A stretch of 46,166 nt of DNA from Microcaldota archaeon. Its GTDB lineage: Archaea > Micrarchaeota > Micrarchaeia > Micrarchaeales > Micrarchaeaceae. The notes below the pieces were generated by a model. That model worked only from the letters and a program-made list of their open reading frames with translations. It did not search any database and was not told the DNA's origin. The position numbers were made by a program, and so were the translations under genes. Below, one piece after another: positions 1 through 7,449 of this stretch. How positions within the stretch are numbered: position 1 is the first letter of the stretch; each line of letters starts with the position of its first letter. Location: assembly GCA_021792395.1 (NCBI GenBank), contig JAJYUR010000008.1, positions 1 to 46,166 of the forward strand, given 5' to 3'.

Positions 1-2
1 AT

Positions 3-1427
3 TCAATATACCTATTTATAAAAAATATGGAAAAAAACGGCTCGCTTGAAGATTTATTAGATGAGCCCCCGAAGAACATATATTTTGCAACTGAAAGCAA
101 CGACGATTACAGCAGACCTGAAGCGGAAGTGGCATTTGGATTGGTATATTCAAAATTACTGAACGAAAACGAGGCGTTTTATAGGCCTTACATAGATATG
201 TTCAAGCATGCGGAATTGAAGCAGACGACTTTTGCATGCGCAGGCGTTGGGCTTGTGCTCTCCGATGCAGTTGCAAACATAAAGATGTCATCCGATTCGG
301 GAAGGCTTGAATCAGCCATAATACTATCTGTAGATACTGCAGTATACGATTCTGTGAGGGCACCTAATGCAGAGATGACGCAGGGCTCTGGCGCAACGCT
401 GATGTGGATTAAAAAGGATCCCAAGCTTATCGATGTGGATTATACCTTTGGATATGGAAGATTCAACATGCCATATCCGGACTTTACCAAATTCGGGATT
501 AACACACCTAAGGTATATGGAAGGTTTTCAGAGATAGGGTATGTGTATGCAGTCGCCCAGGCGTTTGAGGATCTGGAGAGGAACTCCAGAGATAAGGAGG
601 GCTTTTTAAAAAGTATAGATGCGTTCGTAAGTCACGTGCCATTTCCAAAACAGGCCATATATTTTGCGTCGTTCCTGTGGGAGCATTACATGAAGGTATA
701 TGATAAAAAGATGTTTGAAGACTTGCAGAATAGGGATGATTTAGGAATAAGCCCGTTAAACGGGAATAGCCTAGTTGAATTGATAACTAAAAAAATCGAA
801 GATTTCAGGGGATTGAACGAAAATGACCTGATAGACTACATAGCTAATGACAATGAGATAAAGGATTATTGGGACTGGCTTAAGAGGCTCAGGACGCAGA
901 TAAATTCAAACCAAAAAAGCGCAATAAGAAAGGAATTCTCTGATTTCCTCGATAGGTTTAGTATAAAAAGCGCGTTGAAACTTCCTTCAATAGTCGGAAA
1001 CTCGTATACCGGTTCTACAGTAATGGCAATGGCAGGCCTGCTTTACGACTCCATGGACGATATAGACAGCATAAAGAATACCATAGCCGTGTTTTATGGA
1101 AGCGGGCTGATAGCCAAGGCGTACAAGTTAAATATAATCGCAACTCCTGATGACATAGCAAACAGGCTCGTGATAAGCATGAACAGATATCAGGATATAA
1201 CCTTGACATCGGGCATGTACAAGCCTATGCATGATGCACTGCTGAAAGGCGATGCGGCCAGAACAACCAACCCTAAGGTTGATTTGATAGAGCAGAGCGC
1301 TAAATTGCTAAGAGGTGATGCGCTGCCCGTAGGATTCCATATAAGGAAAAGGAATGACGATGGAACATGGGAAGCAGCGTATGTAGATGAAGAAGGCAAT
1401 CAGGCAACTATACTGCCACGATTCTGA
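3..1427 (+). CDS. Hydroxymethylglutaryl-CoA synthase, 5' partial
   Basis: This enzyme condenses acetyl-CoA with acetoacetyl-CoA to HMG-CoA, the mevalonate route to archaeal isoprenoid lipids. Numbered from the ATG at 27, the sequence shows the catalytic Glu in FATESN (E23), the acyl-accepting Cys in FACAGVG (C71), the QGSGA loop near 119-123 and the catalytic His in SHVPFPKQ (H203). The C-terminal half has a GNSYTGS motif and an FYGSG motif typical of the thiolase-fold family. The frame stays open to the left edge, and family members have some 40 more residues before the Cys, so the true start is probably outside the window and the ATG at 27 is internal. The insertion after residue 210 makes it long, nearer eukaryotic than short archaeal enzymes. 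The family call is firm; the start is unknown. Confidence 0.9.
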   Translation, partial: SIYLFIKNMEKNGSLEDLLDEPPKNIYFATESNDDYSRPEAEVAFGLVYSKLLNENEAFYRPYIDMFKHAELKQTTFACAGVGLVLSDAVANIKMSSDSGRLESAIILSVDTAVYDSVRAPNAEMTQGSGATLMWIKKDPKLIDVDYTFGYGRFNMPYPDFTKFGINTPKVYGRFSEIGYVYAVAQAFEDLERNSRDKEGFLKSIDAFVSHVPFPKQAIYFASFLWEHYMKVYDKKMFEDLQNRDDLGISPLNGNSLVELITKKIEDFRGLNENDLIDYIANDNEIKDYWDWLKRLRTQINSNQKSAIRKEFSDFLDRFSIKSALKLPSIVGNSYTGSTVMAMAGLLYDSMDDIDSIKNTIAVFYGSGLIAKAYKLNIIATPDDIANRLVISMNRYQDITLTSGMYKPMHDALLKGDAARTTNPKVDLIEQSAKLLRGDALPVGFHIRKRNDDGTWEAAYVDEEGNQATILPRF

Positions 1428-1469
1428 ATGCCTGCTGTCTTTTACGATTGACGATAAAAATATGGGCTA

Positions 1470-1940
1470 TTACTGAGTTTTCTTCCCCTTGCCCATCCTT
1501 CCAGGTGCTCTCGGCGGCTTCAGTTCAGGAAATATCTTGGACATTTCCAATTGACTTATGCCGGTATCGAATTTCATGTTGGTTATAAGCTTGTTCAAAA
1601 GGTAGTTCTCTGCAAGAGGCGCGACCACCTTGTTCGTGCATGCCTGTTCTATTGCGGCTTTTGCATCCTTTCCAGACATAGAGCTTATTATTTGCCCGAG
1701 TGATTGGTAGTTCTTCTTCGCATTCGCAGTTGCCGTTTCAGCAAACCTGTCAAGCATCTCAGTATTTATGCCGAGGAATTTGAACATCTTTCCATCGATA
1801 GTAGTTCTTATGCCCGCCATGTGGAATACGACTTCCTCTGGCTTTGTATGCTCCCTTATACCCAGCTTTCTTATCGATATCCAATCCTTGTACTTCGCCA
1901 TGAACTCTATATATTCAGTAGGGTCATCCACAAATATCAC
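1470..1940 (-). CDS. Hypothetical protein, 156 aa, basic C-terminal tail
   Basis: I do not recognise this family. It is a soluble, mixed alpha/beta-looking protein with no signal peptide or membrane segment. It ends in a proline- and glycine-rich basic tail (PPRAPGRMGKGKK). The start is GTG at 1940, overlapping the stop of the upstream winged-helix gene in a GTGA arrangement, which argues for translational coupling. It is the third gene of a leftward unit that begins with ribosomal protein eL40, so a role linked to translation or nucleic acid binding is possible, but this is context only. Confidence 0.7.
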   Translation of the reverse strand: MIFVDDPTEYIEFMAKYKDWISIRKLGIREHTKPEEVVFHMAGIRTTIDGKMFKFLGINTEMLDRFAETATANAKKNYQSLGQIISSMSGKDAKAAIEQACTNKVVAPLAENYLLNKLITNMKFDTGISQLEMSKIFPELKPPRAPGRMGKGKKTQ

Positions 1941-2161
1941 TTCTTTGCCTGCAAAACATAGTATCCAGCTGCCTTCTCCCTCGCTACCCTTTTAATAGCA
2001 CCCTTTTGGACCAGTGCGACAAGGGTGTTTGTAACCAGGCCTTTTGGCCTGTTGCATTTCCTCATCACGTCATCTGCCGTCTTGATACTAGAATCCTTTG
2101 TCGCCCCAAGATCCTGGAGTGTCTTTAATATTAATTGTTCGTTCGGATTTAGTTCTGCCAT
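1937..2161 (-). CDS. Small winged-helix DNA/RNA-binding protein, 74 aa
   Basis: The 74 residues look like a single winged-helix domain: helices at about 7-18 and 28-36, a recognition-like helix (RPKGLVTNTLVALVQKGAIKR, about 38-58) and a wing ending in GYYVL. There is no additional domain. It sits 16 bases after the eL40 gene and overlaps the next gene by four bases, so the three are probably co-transcribed. Small basic winged-helix proteins beside ribosomal genes may be transcription factors or ribosome-associated. A distant eS25-like identity is conceivable because of the similar C-terminal half, but I could not confirm it. Confidence 0.7.
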   Translation of the reverse strand: MAELNPNEQLILKTLQDLGATKDSSIKTADDVMRKCNRPKGLVTNTLVALVQKGAIKRVAREKAAGYYVLQAKK

Positions 2162-2177
2162 GTATTACACCGCTAGA

Positions 2178-2330
2178 CTATTTCTTTACCCTTGCCTCCT
2201 TTCGCTTAGGCCTAAGGCTCTTGTATCCGCATTTCCTGCACATTTTGCTTCCTACCTTGTTCCTAGACTTGCATCTCCTGCATATCACTATCTTAGATAG
2301 TTCAGCATCTGCTATTGCAAACTTTCCCAT
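2178..2330 (-). CDS. rpl40e: Large ribosomal subunit protein eL40
   Basis: A 50-residue ORF on the minus strand starts at ATG 2328-2330 and ends at TAG 2178-2180. It has the eL40 zinc ribbon, CRRC at residues 17-20 and CRKCGYKSLRPK from residue 31. Archaeal eL40 is about 50 residues and binds rRNA in the 50S subunit near the GTPase centre. A GGTG about seven bases before the ATG is a plausible ribosome binding site. It is the first gene of a leftward unit with the winged-helix protein and the 156-residue unknown. The GYK-LRPK signature makes the call firm despite the short length. Confidence 0.93.
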   Translation of the reverse strand: MGKFAIADAELSKIVICRRCKSRNKVGSKMCRKCGYKSLRPKRKEARVKK

Positions 2331-2383
2331 ATATAAACACCGTTAAGCATCACATAAGCTAATTCTTGATTCCTGATCTATTC

Positions 2384-2404
2384 AATAAATAAGCATTATT
2401 TATT
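2384..2404. promoter_or_regulatory. Inverted repeat in the divergent eL40/speD promoter region
   Basis: A perfect 9-base inverted repeat, AATAAATAA-GCA-TTATTTATT, lies between the leftward eL40 unit and the rightward speD gene (2331-2582). It is TATA-like on both strands and about 55-75 bases from the eL40 start. It could be promoter elements, an operator, or simply AT-rich sequence. A second imperfect hairpin, AATGCTT-TT-AAGCATT at 2523-2538, and another AAGCATT at 2552-2558 lie nearer speD. Confidence 0.35.
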
Positions 2405-2512
2405 ATGCAATAAAGGATATAAACTTTGCTGTATATTGCATGGGACAAATATTTTTCCTTATATGCTTGTTATACTTTGAAAAAGCTAAAAACCTAAGAG
2501 AAAATTAAACGC

Positions 2513-2575
2513 ATTTTATAGCAATGCTTTTAAGCATTTTTATTACTTTATAAGCATTCTTAAGTTATCAGGTGA
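2513..2575 (+). promoter_or_regulatory. speD promoter and ribosome binding site
   Basis: A TATA-like TTTTATAG at 2513-2520 would give a transcript start near 2543. GGTGA at 2571-2575, seven bases before ATG 2583, is a good match to the archaeal 16S rRNA 3' end. A second TATA-like TTTATAAG at 2547-2554 would give a nearly leaderless transcript that lacks most of this site. Confidence 0.5.
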
Positions 2576-2582
2576 AAAAGAA

Positions 2583-2984
2583 ATGAAAAATGTTGCAGGA
2601 GTGCAAAGTTTGCAGAAGCAGATACCTAGGATAATAGGAAAACACGTGTACGGCAATCTATACGACATAGACGAAAAGCAGATAGCTGATTTGGACTTCC
2701 TGAAAAAGACGGTAGTGGATAGTGCAGTAAAAGGCAACCTGCATATAATAGAGATGGTTGCAAAAAAATTTGCGCCTTATAACGACATAGATGGCGGCGT
2801 ATCCATAATCGCATTGATAGAAGAGAGCCACATAGCTCTGCATACATGGCCGGAAAGCAACTATGCCACACTTGACATATACTCATGCGGTGAAAAAAGC
2901 AGTCCAGAAATAGCATTTAAGTATATAGTAGGCAGGATAAAACCGAAAACCTACAAGATATTCAATGCGGACAGGAGCAACTGA
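2583..2984 (+). CDS. speD: SpeD-family pyruvoyl decarboxylase (AdoMet or arginine decarboxylase)
   Basis: This 133-residue proenzyme belongs to the bacterial/archaeal S-adenosylmethionine decarboxylase family. Self-cleavage in LIEES-HIALHTWPE would occur before Ser82, which becomes the pyruvoyl cofactor. His87 and Cys102 match the conserved processing and catalytic residues at the spacing seen in Thermotoga SpeD. AdoMet decarboxylase makes decarboxylated AdoMet for spermidine. In Crenarchaeota a paralogue of this family is instead an arginine decarboxylase that makes agmatine. Because an agmatinase-like gene lies at 27546-28421, either activity is possible. The start is ATG 2583 with GGTGA upstream. 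Confidence 0.9.
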   Translation: MKNVAGVQSLQKQIPRIIGKHVYGNLYDIDEKQIADLDFLKKTVVDSAVKGNLHIIEMVAKKFAPYNDIDGGVSIIALIEESHIALHTWPESNYATLDIYSCGEKSSPEIAFKYIVGRIKPKTYKIFNADRSN

Positions 2985-3016
2985 ATTTTATACTTTCTTG
3001 TTCTGCGGCTTGCTTT

Positions 3017-3038
3017 CATCCTGCCTATAGGCAGGATG
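3017..3038. repeat. 22-bp perfect palindrome after speD
   Basis: CATCCTGCCTA followed directly by its exact reverse complement lies 33 bases after the speD stop. As RNA it forms a strong stem with little loop; as DNA it is a two-fold symmetric site. The run after it (GGATTTCCC) is not U-rich, so it is not a classic terminator. It may be a terminator, RNA-stabilising element, protein site or dispersed repeat. Confidence 0.6.
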
Positions 3039-3081
3039 GGATTTCCCGCTTACGTTGTTAATCTTGACAAAACTTCAAAAG

Positions 3082-3116
3082 CTTTTTAAATCTTTTTACT
3101 TTATTATATATAGGTG
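3082..3116 (+). promoter_or_regulatory. Promoter and ribosome binding site of the surface protein gene
   Basis: A TATA-like CTTTTTAAA at 3082-3090 would start transcription near 3112. GGTG at 3113-3116 lies five bases before ATG 3122. The resulting leader is about ten bases or less. Confidence 0.5.
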
Positions 3117-3121
3117 TATTG

Positions 3122-3736
3122 ATGTTAAATATGAGATTGAATCTTTTGATGGTGCTTGGGCTATTTTCTATGATGATTACAGCAGCATATGCATCGAGTT
3201 ATCTCGGTGTGGCTTTCCCAAAAGTTACGCCAAGCCATGTTACAATGTATCTCAATGATAGCATACTTGTAAACTATACTTTCACATTGTACAACGGCAC
3301 CGCAGGTACGACATATCCTGGAATACCAAATTCACCTCAGCTTGCAGCTGATGGCGTATTCACATCTGTTGCACCTATAAGCGGCGTGCCTCCATTCAGT
3401 GGCCTCATGACGATATACACAAAAGCCAATACAACCCCTGGGAATTACAGCGTGCAACTTGCAGGAGGCGGACAGGATACAACTACGCATGGCATAGCAA
3501 TAGTATACCTCACAGTATTGAACACAGAGAAGCCGGTAACGAGCGTGACTACAACAATACCTGCTAATTCCACAACGTCTCATTCGACTGTGCCGACAAC
3601 CATAGTAACGACATTGACGACCATACCTCAGGCAGGATCTGCACTGAATACTAATTATATAGTAATTGCAATAGTGATAGTTATCATAATAGTGATAATA
3701 GCTTCAGTATTGGTATACAACAAAAGGCGCTATTGA
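3122..3736 (+). CDS. Secreted, membrane-anchored Thr-rich surface protein
   Basis: The protein has a cleavable-type signal peptide at about residues 1-25 (hydrophobic stretch, then TAAYASS). A beta-rich extracellular domain with several N-glycosylation sequons spans about 26-130, followed by a Thr/Ser/Pro-rich stalk at about 135-175. The C-terminal membrane helix is very Ile/Val-rich and ends in the short cytoplasmic tail YNKRRY. This layout is typical of archaeal cell-surface or S-layer-associated proteins that are O- and N-glycosylated. No specific family is recognised. ATG 3122 is chosen because GGTG precedes it at the right distance; a TTG at 3119 is in frame. It ends inside a hairpin terminator and is followed by LonB, a membrane protease. 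Confidence 0.8.
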   Translation: MLNMRLNLLMVLGLFSMMITAAYASSYLGVAFPKVTPSHVTMYLNDSILVNYTFTLYNGTAGTTYPGIPNSPQLAADGVFTSVAPISGVPPFSGLMTIYTKANTTPGNYSVQLAGGGQDTTTHGIAIVYLTVLNTEKPVTSVTTTIPANSTTSHSTVPTTIVTTLTTIPQAGSALNTNYIVIAIVIVIIIVIIASVLVYNKRRY

Positions 3737-3756
3737 TCAATAGCGCTTTTATTCTA
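3727..3756 (+). terminator. Hairpin terminator containing the stop codon
   Basis: GCGCTATTGA followed immediately by its exact reverse complement forms a 20-base palindrome at 3727-3746, then TTTTATTCTATTTTTT. The TGA stop (3734-3736) of the surface protein gene lies inside the stem. Stem plus T-rich tail supports intrinsic termination before lonB. Confidence 0.7.
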
Positions 3757-3790
3757 TTTTTTCCTTTTTCCATTCATAAGGCTTAATAAG

Positions 3791-3800
3791 TTTTATTATC
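3791..3800 (+). promoter_or_regulatory. TATA box of lonB
   Basis: TTTTATTATC lies 25-34 bases before ATG 3825, the distance expected for a leaderless or nearly leaderless archaeal transcript. This supports 3825 over the TTG at 3816. Confidence 0.5.
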
Positions 3801-3824
3801 CTAAAATATTGCTCATTGCATAAG

Positions 3825-5768
3825 ATGTTGCTCATGACCGAATTGCATTTTAATACAACTGCAGATGTCAAGATACCTGACAAGCTCATAGACCAGGTAA
3901 TAGGCCAGAAGCGGGCCACAGATATAGTAAAAAAAGCAGCAAAGCAGGGAAGGAATGTATTGTTGATAGGAGAACCAGGAATTGGAAAGACAATGCTTGC
4001 ACAAGCGATGTCTGAACTTATTTCTGGGACCGACCTTGAGGATATACTTGTTTACAGGAATCCGAATGATGAAAACGTGCCTATAGTGAAATCTGTGAAA
4101 ACTTACCCAGATGAGGAATCCAGGAAGAAGCTTGGGGATGGGCAGGGAAGACAGATTCTGCAGAAGGAGAAGATAGCAAACAGGATGTCGCTGAGCAAGG
4201 GCACTTCCCTAATAACGCCAATTGTATTAATATTGGTAATAGGATTGTTCGCACTTTCATTAAGCGGCATACTTGTAGGCAATGAGATAATAGTGATTGC
4301 CGCGCTCATATTAGGTGTGATGATATTTGGAGCTATGGCTTTATTCATGAGCGGCTTAACGCGAAGGATGGGAGTGCCAGGCATGGGGGACATGAGCGAG
4401 CCCAAGCTTATAGTGGATAACACCGGGAAATCTCACGCCCCGTTTATAGATGCAACAGGATCGCGCGCAGGGGCACTATTCGGCGACGTAAGGCATGACC
4501 CACTGCAGAGCGGAGGGCTCGGCACTCCAGCGCACCTTAGGGTTGAGAGCGGAGGCGTGCATAAGGCCAACAAAGGCGTATTGTTCATAGATGAGATTTC
4601 CAGTTTGGAGCCCAGGTCACAGCAGGAATTGCTAACGGCAATGCAGGAAAAGAAATATTCCATAACCGGGCAGAGCGAGATGAGTTCCGGTGCTTTGGTA
4701 AGGACAGATCCGGTGCCGTGCGATTTCATACTTGTAGCTGCCGGAAACCTATCAGATATACAACATATGCATCCTGCACTCAGGTCAAGGATACGCGGAT
4801 ACGGATACGAGGTATTCATGGATTCAACAATGCCTGACACAACGCAGAACAGGAATCTTCTCGTGCAGTTCATAGCGCAGGAGGTAAGAAAGGATGGTAA
4901 GATACCCCATTTCAACAAGGAAGCGGTCAATGAGCTGATAGAAGAGTCAAGAAGGAGGGCAGGCAGGAAAAGCAGGCTTACACTTGTATTTAGAGATTTG
5001 GGTGGCTTGATAAGGGCATCAGGCGATATAGCAATAGAGCATAAGAGGAAATATGTTACTAGGGAAGATGTGCTTGCAGCAAAGGGTCTTGCCAGCCCAA
5101 TAGAATCGCAGGTCATATCACAGGAGATAGACTTCAGGAAGGATTACAAGGTGTTTAATACATCTGGATTCAGCATAGGCAAGGTCAACGGATTGGCAGT
5201 AGTCGGCAGCTCCGTGATGTCAGCAGGCATCGTTGTGCCCATAGTTGCAGAGGTAACGCCTGCAGGTTCAAAGTCGGAAGGCAAGTTCATACCCACCGGA
5301 AAACTGGGCAAGATAGCCAATGAGGCAGTCAAGAATGTCAGTGCGATAATAAAGAAGCATATAGGCAGGGACGTGGCAGGATATGATATGCACGTCCAAT
5401 TCCTCCAGACATATGAGGGCATAGAGGGCGACAGTGCGAGCATATCTGTAGCTATAAGCATAATATCTGCTATGGAAAGCCTTCCGGTCAACCAATCGAT
5501 AGCAATGACAGGTTCGCTTTCCGTGAGGGGAGCAGTACTGCCAGTTGGCGGAGTGACAAGCAAGGTTGAGGCTGCAATAGCGTCAGGCATAAAGACAGTA
5601 ATAGTGCCGGCAAGCAACAAGGACGACATATACATTGCAAAAGCCAACCTTAAGAAGATAAGGATAATTCCGGTGAAGACCCTTGCCGAAGTGATTAAGT
5701 ATGCAATAAAGCAGAGCAAGAGGCGCAACGAGATAATACGTGAGCTGAACAAGCACGAGCGTGAATGA
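3825..5768 (+). CDS. lonB: Archaeal ATP-dependent membrane protease LonB
   Basis: LonB is the membrane-bound AAA+ protease that degrades unfolded and regulatory proteins in archaea. Visible parts in order are the Walker A motif GEPGIGKT (about 46-53), two adjacent membrane helices inserted in the AAA+ domain (about 125-180), Walker [10 protein letters not shown] and arginine-finger region [10 protein letters not shown]. The C-terminal Lon protease domain has catalytic Ser537 in GDSAS and Lys580 in TSKVEAA. The 43-residue Ser-Lys spacing fits the family. About 647 residues is normal length. Its stop overlaps the region before the Topo VI-A start by one codon, so the two are probably one transcript. 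The start at 3825 is chosen by TATA distance; an in-frame ATG at 3834 is also possible. Confidence 0.95.
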   Translation: MLLMTELHFNTTADVKIPDKLIDQVIGQKRATDIVKKAAKQGRNVLLIGEPGIGKTMLAQAMSELISGTDLEDILVYRNPNDENVPIVKSVKTYPDEESRKKLGDGQGRQILQKEKIANRMSLSKGTSLITPIVLILVIGLFALSLSGILVGNEIIVIAALILGVMIFGAMALFMSGLTRRMGVPGMGDMSEPKLIVDNTGKSHAPFIDATGSRAGALFGDVRHDPLQSGGLGTPAHLRVESGGVHKANKGVLFIDEISSLEPRSQQELLTAMQEKKYSITGQSEMSSGALVRTDPVPCDFILVAAGNLSDIQHMHPALRSRIRGYGYEVFMDSTMPDTTQNRNLLVQFIAQEVRKDGKIPHFNKEAVNELIEESRRRAGRKSRLTLVFRDLGGLIRASGDIAIEHKRKYVTREDVLAAKGLASPIESQVISQEIDFRKDYKVFNTSGFSIGKVNGLAVVGSSVMSAGIVVPIVAEVTPAGSKSEGKFIPTGKLGKIANEAVKNVSAIIKKHIGRDVAGYDMHVQFLQTYEGIEGDSASISVAISIISAMESLPVNQSIAMTGSLSVRGAVLPVGGVTSKVEAAIASGIKTVIVPASNKDDIYIAKANLKKIRIIPVKTLAEVIKYAIKQSKRRNEIIRELNKHERE

Positions 5769-5769
5769 T

Positions 5770-6882
5770 ATGCCTGCAGAGAAGAAACCGTCCAACAAGA
5801 CAGAAAAGCTTCTCGAAGGGCTCGGCAATAGCATATTATCGGATATAAAGGACGGGAAGAACCCTTCATTCAGTGCAACTACGAGGACTAAATCAAACAT
5901 ATTCTACGACAAAAAGGAGGGCTTTCTAAGGCTGGGCAGTGCAATGGAGGAACACAGCTTCATAAATTTGGCGCAATCGAAAAGGTTCATGCAGACAATA
6001 GCAATAGCGGCAAAATGCCACAGCTTCATATCGCAGAACCTTCACGCCTCCATAAGGGGCCTTTTTTACCAATTGAAATTCTCCCTTGGCGAGGATGTTG
6101 ACGAGAACATATTCGACGAGCAGAGCGAATCTAATCCACTCATAGAGGACCTTGAAGTCGCGCTCGGCACCAAAAGGGAGAATATGAATCTCAATGCAAA
6201 CAGGAAAGGAGTGCTTGCCGGAAACCTTAGGATCATTGACAATTACGGCAACGAGAAGATAGAGATAGATGCGAGCAAGATGGGAAGGAGCGGATGGGCC
6301 ATACCGAGCGATGTCGACAACGACATAGAATTTGTAGACGTCAAGGCAAAATATGTATTAGTCGTAGAGAAGGATGCATTATGGCAGAGGCTTAATGAAG
6401 ACGGTTTTTGGAAGAAGGAAAATGCAATACTCATAACGCCGCAGGGGCAGGCTGCCAGGGGCACGAGGAGGCTCATAAGGAAGCTTGCAGATATGGGTTT
6501 GCCCATATATGTATTCAACGATGGCGATGCATGGGGATGGTATATATATTGGACAATAAAGACGGGCAGCATAAACCTGGCTTATATAGGCAAGGACATA
6601 GCCACACCGGAAGCCAAATTCATAGGCGTGACCATGGCTGACCTTGAGAAATATGATTTCCTTAAGAGCATGACCATGACTGCAACCGAAGTTGATATAA
6701 AACGCGCCCAGGATATGCTCAACTACCAATGGATAAACCAATACCCTGAATGGGTGGCGGAATTGAAGCAGGTTTTGAAGATAAAGAAAAAACTTGAGCA
6801 GGATTCACTCCAGGGGCCAAGATTGACATTTGTAGACGATTACATCAGGGATAAGATAAAGAACAAGGATTTCCTTCCATAG
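5770..6882 (+). CDS. top6A: DNA topoisomerase VI subunit A
   Basis: Subunit A of the type IIB topoisomerase cleaves DNA as a Spo11-like tyrosine recombinase-fold enzyme. The winged-helix/CAP-like domain contains the catalytic Tyr in IRGLFYQLK (Y100 from this ATG), and the Toprim domain has the metal-binding Glu in VVEKDAL and the Asp pair in NDGDAWGW. The length of 370 residues is normal. A GTG at 5761 in the same frame overlaps the lonB stop; ATG 5770, one base after that stop, is equally plausible. Subunit B, usually adjacent, is not in this window, so the pair is split or B lies elsewhere. Pairing with lonB is a local arrangement without obvious functional logic. Confidence 0.95.
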   Translation: MPAEKKPSNKTEKLLEGLGNSILSDIKDGKNPSFSATTRTKSNIFYDKKEGFLRLGSAMEEHSFINLAQSKRFMQTIAIAAKCHSFISQNLHASIRGLFYQLKFSLGEDVDENIFDEQSESNPLIEDLEVALGTKRENMNLNANRKGVLAGNLRIIDNYGNEKIEIDASKMGRSGWAIPSDVDNDIEFVDVKAKYVLVVEKDALWQRLNEDGFWKKENAILITPQGQAARGTRRLIRKLADMGLPIYVFNDGDAWGWYIYWTIKTGSINLAYIGKDIATPEAKFIGVTMADLEKYDFLKSMTMTATEVDIKRAQDMLNYQWINQYPEWVAELKQVLKIKKKLEQDSLQGPRLTFVDDYIRDKIKNKDFLP

Positions 6883-6906
6883 CCTTGGTTGACAATCAAA
6901 TCGCAG

Positions 6907-6923
6907 TGCACGCTTGCGGTGCA
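6907..6923. terminator. Hairpin between convergent genes
   Basis: TGCACGC-TT-GCGGTGCA forms a seven-pair stem with one bulged base between the convergent Topo VI-A gene and the 137-residue unknown. There is no T-run, so a terminator role is tentative. Confidence 0.3.
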
Positions 6924-6944
6924 GGGCTTGCAAACGCATCTGAT

Positions 6945-7358
6945 TCAGACTACGCTTAAGGTGGTCCTTTTTTTGACTGCATTTATCACATGCCCATAAT
7001 CCCTGTAGTGCGCCATCGCAGTTAGAGTCACAGTATATTCCCCTGGATCCGTCTTTATGCCGCCGTATACGTCAAATTTAAGTTCGCGCTCCTCTCCAGG
7101 TTGGACATCGCCAATACGCTGCTCGCGCTCCTTTATCATTCCAACTTCATCTAAGCCCAGCTGCTGCGGCAGCTCTAAAATTAGAGATGTCAACAGTATC
7201 TCCTTTGTGGCATTCTTGATTTTTACGATAAGCATTGTAGAGCTTCTCCTTCCGGAATAAAGCTTGTATGGAACCCATTCCGAGCTTATCTTATATGGGG
7301 ATCCCTTAGTCAGCTCATTTCCTGCATCCTTTTTACCAAACAGGTTGAATATCGGCAT
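6945..7358 (-). CDS. Hypothetical protein, 137 aa, Ig-like/arrestin-like beta fold
   Basis: Not a family I can name. After a short basic N-terminus (about 1-25) the sequence alternates hydrophobic residues in a pattern of beta strands, with PGEERELKFDVYGG and TDPGEYTVTLTAMAHY resembling the last strands of immunoglobulin-like or CARDB-like domains. There is no signal peptide or membrane helix, so it is probably cytoplasmic. It is a single gene, divergent from the 154-residue unknown at 7450. The function is unknown. Confidence 0.7.
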   Translation of the reverse strand: MPIFNLFGKKDAGNELTKGSPYKISSEWVPYKLYSGRRSSTMLIVKIKNATKEILLTSLILELPQQLGLDEVGMIKEREQRIGDVQPGEERELKFDVYGGIKTDPGEYTVTLTAMAHYRDYGHVINAVKKRTTLSVV

Positions 7359-7410
7359 TGAAACACCATTATACTATATATGATTCCATGAACAGGCTTT
7401 TATATTTTAT

Positions 7411-7434
7411 CGTTTAAATATTATTTATTAAACG
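7411..7434. promoter_or_regulatory. Inverted repeat over the promoter of the 154-aa gene
   Basis: CGTTTAA-N10-TTAAACG is a perfect 7-base inverted repeat whose centre contains the likely TATA box (TTTAAATATT), ending 15 bases before ATG 7450. A repressor bound here would block transcription factor TBP. A very similar element, GTTTAAA-N10-TTTAAAC, lies in the heat-shock promoter region at 36081-36104. Confidence 0.45.
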
Positions 7435-7449
7435 GTTGCGGGCCCAGTT

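Noticed and set aside
2347-2582. CRISPR-like or repeat array suggested by multiple AAGCATT copies
   Set aside because: Copies are seven bases, unevenly spaced and on both strands; they are AT-rich promoter sequence, not repeats with spacers.
4433-5116. 227-residue minus-strand frame inside lonB
   Set aside because: Full overlap with the AAA+ and sensor motifs of LonB, no start signals and no known domain.
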